Below are positions 6,866 to 7,945 of a stretch of 7,945 nucleotides of DNA, piece by piece. Position 1 is the first letter of the stretch, and each line of letters begins with the position of its first letter. Source of the DNA: Bacteroidia bacterium (lineage in GTDB: Bacteria > Bacteroidota > Bacteroidia > Bacteroidales > UBA5342); the NCBI GenBank assembly GCA_030433225.1, contig JAUIMD010000076.1:1-7945 (forward strand). The letters are read 5' to 3'. The position numbers and the translations under genes are program-made. Under the pieces are notes generated by a model. That model was not told the DNA's origin. It made no database searches and saw only the letters and a program-made list of their open reading frames with translations.

Positions 6866-7732
6866 TCAGGCTCTTTTTTGAAAAAGGGTCATCAGGGCGC
6901 GAACATAATCCTGGTCGGTGCGTATGGCAACGGTATCAATTCCGTAACGCACAAACATTTTTTGGAGCGCCTCCTGTTGTTCGCGCCAGTTTTGGGCATA
7001 TTTATCACGGTTGCTTTTAAGGGAAGTGTCCACCCACATTTCCTGGTTGGTTTCGCCATCTTTTAAAATCATAAGTCCGGCGTTGGGCAGTTCGGCCTCC
7101 CGCTGGTCGTACACCTGTATGCCCACCACATCGTGCTTGTTGGATGATACCAACAGCGCGTCTTTAAAGTTATCGTCCATAAAATCGCTAAGTACAAAGG
7201 CAGTACAGCGCTTTTTAATGGCATTGGTCAGGTAGCGTAAGGCTTCCGAAATATTGGTTTTGCGACTTTCGGGCTCAAAATTAATGAGCTCGCGAATGAT
7301 GTGCAGAATGTGTTTCTTCCCTTTTTGGGGTGGAATGAACTTCTCAATTTTATCGGAAAAGAATATGACGCCAATTTTGTCGTTATTTTGGATGGCCGAG
7401 AAGGAAAGCACGGCCGAAATTTCGGTGATCATGTTTTTCTTCATTTGTGATACCGTACCAAAATCACGGCTACCTGAAACATCAATCAGCAGCATAACGG
7501 TCAATTCCCGTTCCTCCTCAAAAATCTTAATATACGGGTGGTTGAAGCGGGCGGTTACGTTCCAGTCGATGTTGCGAATGTCGTCTCCGTATTGGTATTC
7601 GCGCACTTCGCTAAACGCCATTCCCCTACCTTTAAAGGCAGAATGGTATTCACCGGCAAAAATATTGCGTGACAACCCGCGGGTTTTTATCTCAATTTTC
7701 CGAACTTTTTTCAGAAGTTCACTCGTCTCCAT
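6866..7732 (-). CDS. DUF58 family protein with a vWA-like fold and MIDAS, cytosolic
   Basis: This 288-residue protein has no signal peptide or membrane helix, so it should be cytosolic. The DUF58 signature is strong: GEYHSAFKGRGMAFSEVREY at 27-46, then GDDIRNIDWNVTAR (49-62) and FEEERELTVMLLIDVSGS (71-88). A vWA-like MIDAS can be traced as D84-x-S86-x-S88, a likely Thr at 159 (RKTNISEAL) and D183 (VLSDFMDD). Genes of this family nearly always follow moxR, and the protein is thought to be an adaptor or substrate-engaging partner of the MoxR ATPase; the target is unknown. Its ATG lies 21 nt after the moxR stop, and length is normal for the family. The next gene begins one base after its TGA. 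Confidence 0.95.
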   Translation of the reverse strand: METSELLKKVRKIEIKTRGLSRNIFAGEYHSAFKGRGMAFSEVREYQYGDDIRNIDWNVTARFNHPYIKIFEEERELTVMLLIDVSGSRDFGTVSQMKKNMITEISAVLSFSAIQNNDKIGVIFFSDKIEKFIPPQKGKKHILHIIRELINFEPESRKTNISEALRYLTNAIKKRCTAFVLSDFMDDNFKDALLVSSNKHDVVGIQVYDQREAELPNAGLMILKDGETNQEMWVDTSLKSNRDKYAQNWREQQEALQKMFVRYGIDTVAIRTDQDYVRALMTLFQKRA

Positions 7733-7753
7733 AAAAAACTGTTTTTATGCGAT

Positions 7754-7945
7754 TTAAGGCACCTCAACTTTATTAAGAATCTCGCTTATAATTTCTTCGG
7801 ATGTAATGTTATTGGCCTCAGCCTCGTAGGTTAAGCCAATGCGGTGGCGCAATACATCGTGGCAAACCGCGCGCACATCTTCAGGAATTACGTATCCTCT
7901 GCGGCGGATAAATGCATAGGATTTTGCCGCTTGTGCCAGGCTGAT
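7754..7945 (-). CDS. moxR: MoxR-type AAA+ ATPase, C-terminal end only (5' part outside window)
   Basis: Reading the minus strand from the right edge gives 63 codons and a TAA stop at 7756-7754. The peptide begins ISLAQAAKSYAFIRRRGYVI, continues PEDVRAVCHDVLRHRIGLTY, then EAEAENITSEEIISEILNKV, and ends in EVP. This is the typical C-terminal lid helix bundle of MoxR ATPases, just after where the sensor-2 GASPR motif is normally found; Walker A and B motifs would lie outside the window. MoxR ATPases are thought to act as chaperone-like remodelers for vWA partners, matching the DUF58, BatA and BatB genes downstream. The next gene starts 21 nt later. The family assignment is firm, but nothing can be said about catalytic residues. 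Confidence 0.93.
   Translation of the reverse strand: MSLAQAAKSYAFIRRRGYVIPEDVRAVCHDVLRHRIGLTYEAEANNITSEEIISEILNKVEVP

Noticed and set aside
7731..7749. A-run/T-run inverted repeat between moxR and the DUF58 gene, resembling a small hairpin
   Set aside because: The stem is about five A-T pairs with no GC-rich part, and the gap is only 21 nt in a tightly packed operon. It fits A-rich start context rather than a terminator or operator.
7254..7757. A 167-residue open frame on the plus strand opposite the DUF58 gene
   Set aside because: It lies wholly over a strongly conserved minus-strand gene in the opposite orientation, has no recognisable domain, and has Ser/Arg/Met-rich composition typical of antisense shadow frames.

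Overview
The window is one uninterrupted stretch of a Bat (Bacteroides aerotolerance) operon from a member of the Bacteroidota. Every real gene lies on the minus strand, so transcription runs from the right edge to the left edge. In transcription order the genes are: the 3' end of a MoxR-type AAA+ ATPase, a cytosolic DUF58/vWA protein, a single-pass membrane protein resembling a small BatD, BatA, BatB, a TPR protein (BatC), a small exported Gln/Asp-rich protein, BatD, and BatE (missing only its last few residues at the left edge).

The phylum call rests on the gene order and on typical Bacteroidota forms of each protein, with moderate GC, no convincing Shine-Dalgarno sequences and A-rich start contexts. 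A Bacteroidales/Marinilabiliales-like genus is plausible, but this is inference only. The genes are packed with gaps of 21, 1, -4 (ATGA overlap), 3, 7, 12, 13 and 1 nt, so they are almost certainly co-transcribed and partly translationally coupled. No gene-free stretch exceeds about 20 nt. The promoter must lie upstream of moxR and the terminator downstream of batE, both outside the window.

The parts fit a membrane-spanning machine. On the cytosolic side are the MoxR ATPase, the DUF58 protein with a complete MIDAS, and helical C-terminal modules of BatD and the BatD-like protein. In the membrane are BatA and BatB, each with a vWA domain and an intact metal-ion-dependent adhesion site. Predicted to be exported are the Ig-like beta domains of BatD and its small relative, TPR domains (BatC, BatE), a Gln-rich protein and an SH3-like domain (BatE). 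The system has been linked to aerotolerance and stress or envelope phenotypes in Bacteroides, Leptospira and Francisella relatives, but its biochemical activity is not settled.

Two points deserve a second look. The usual BatC protein appears here as two exported proteins, with the conserved C-terminal tail on the second one. BatD and the small membrane protein upstream of BatA also share a recognisable C-terminal cytosolic module, suggesting they are paralogues. I found no mobile element, RNA gene or CRISPR array.
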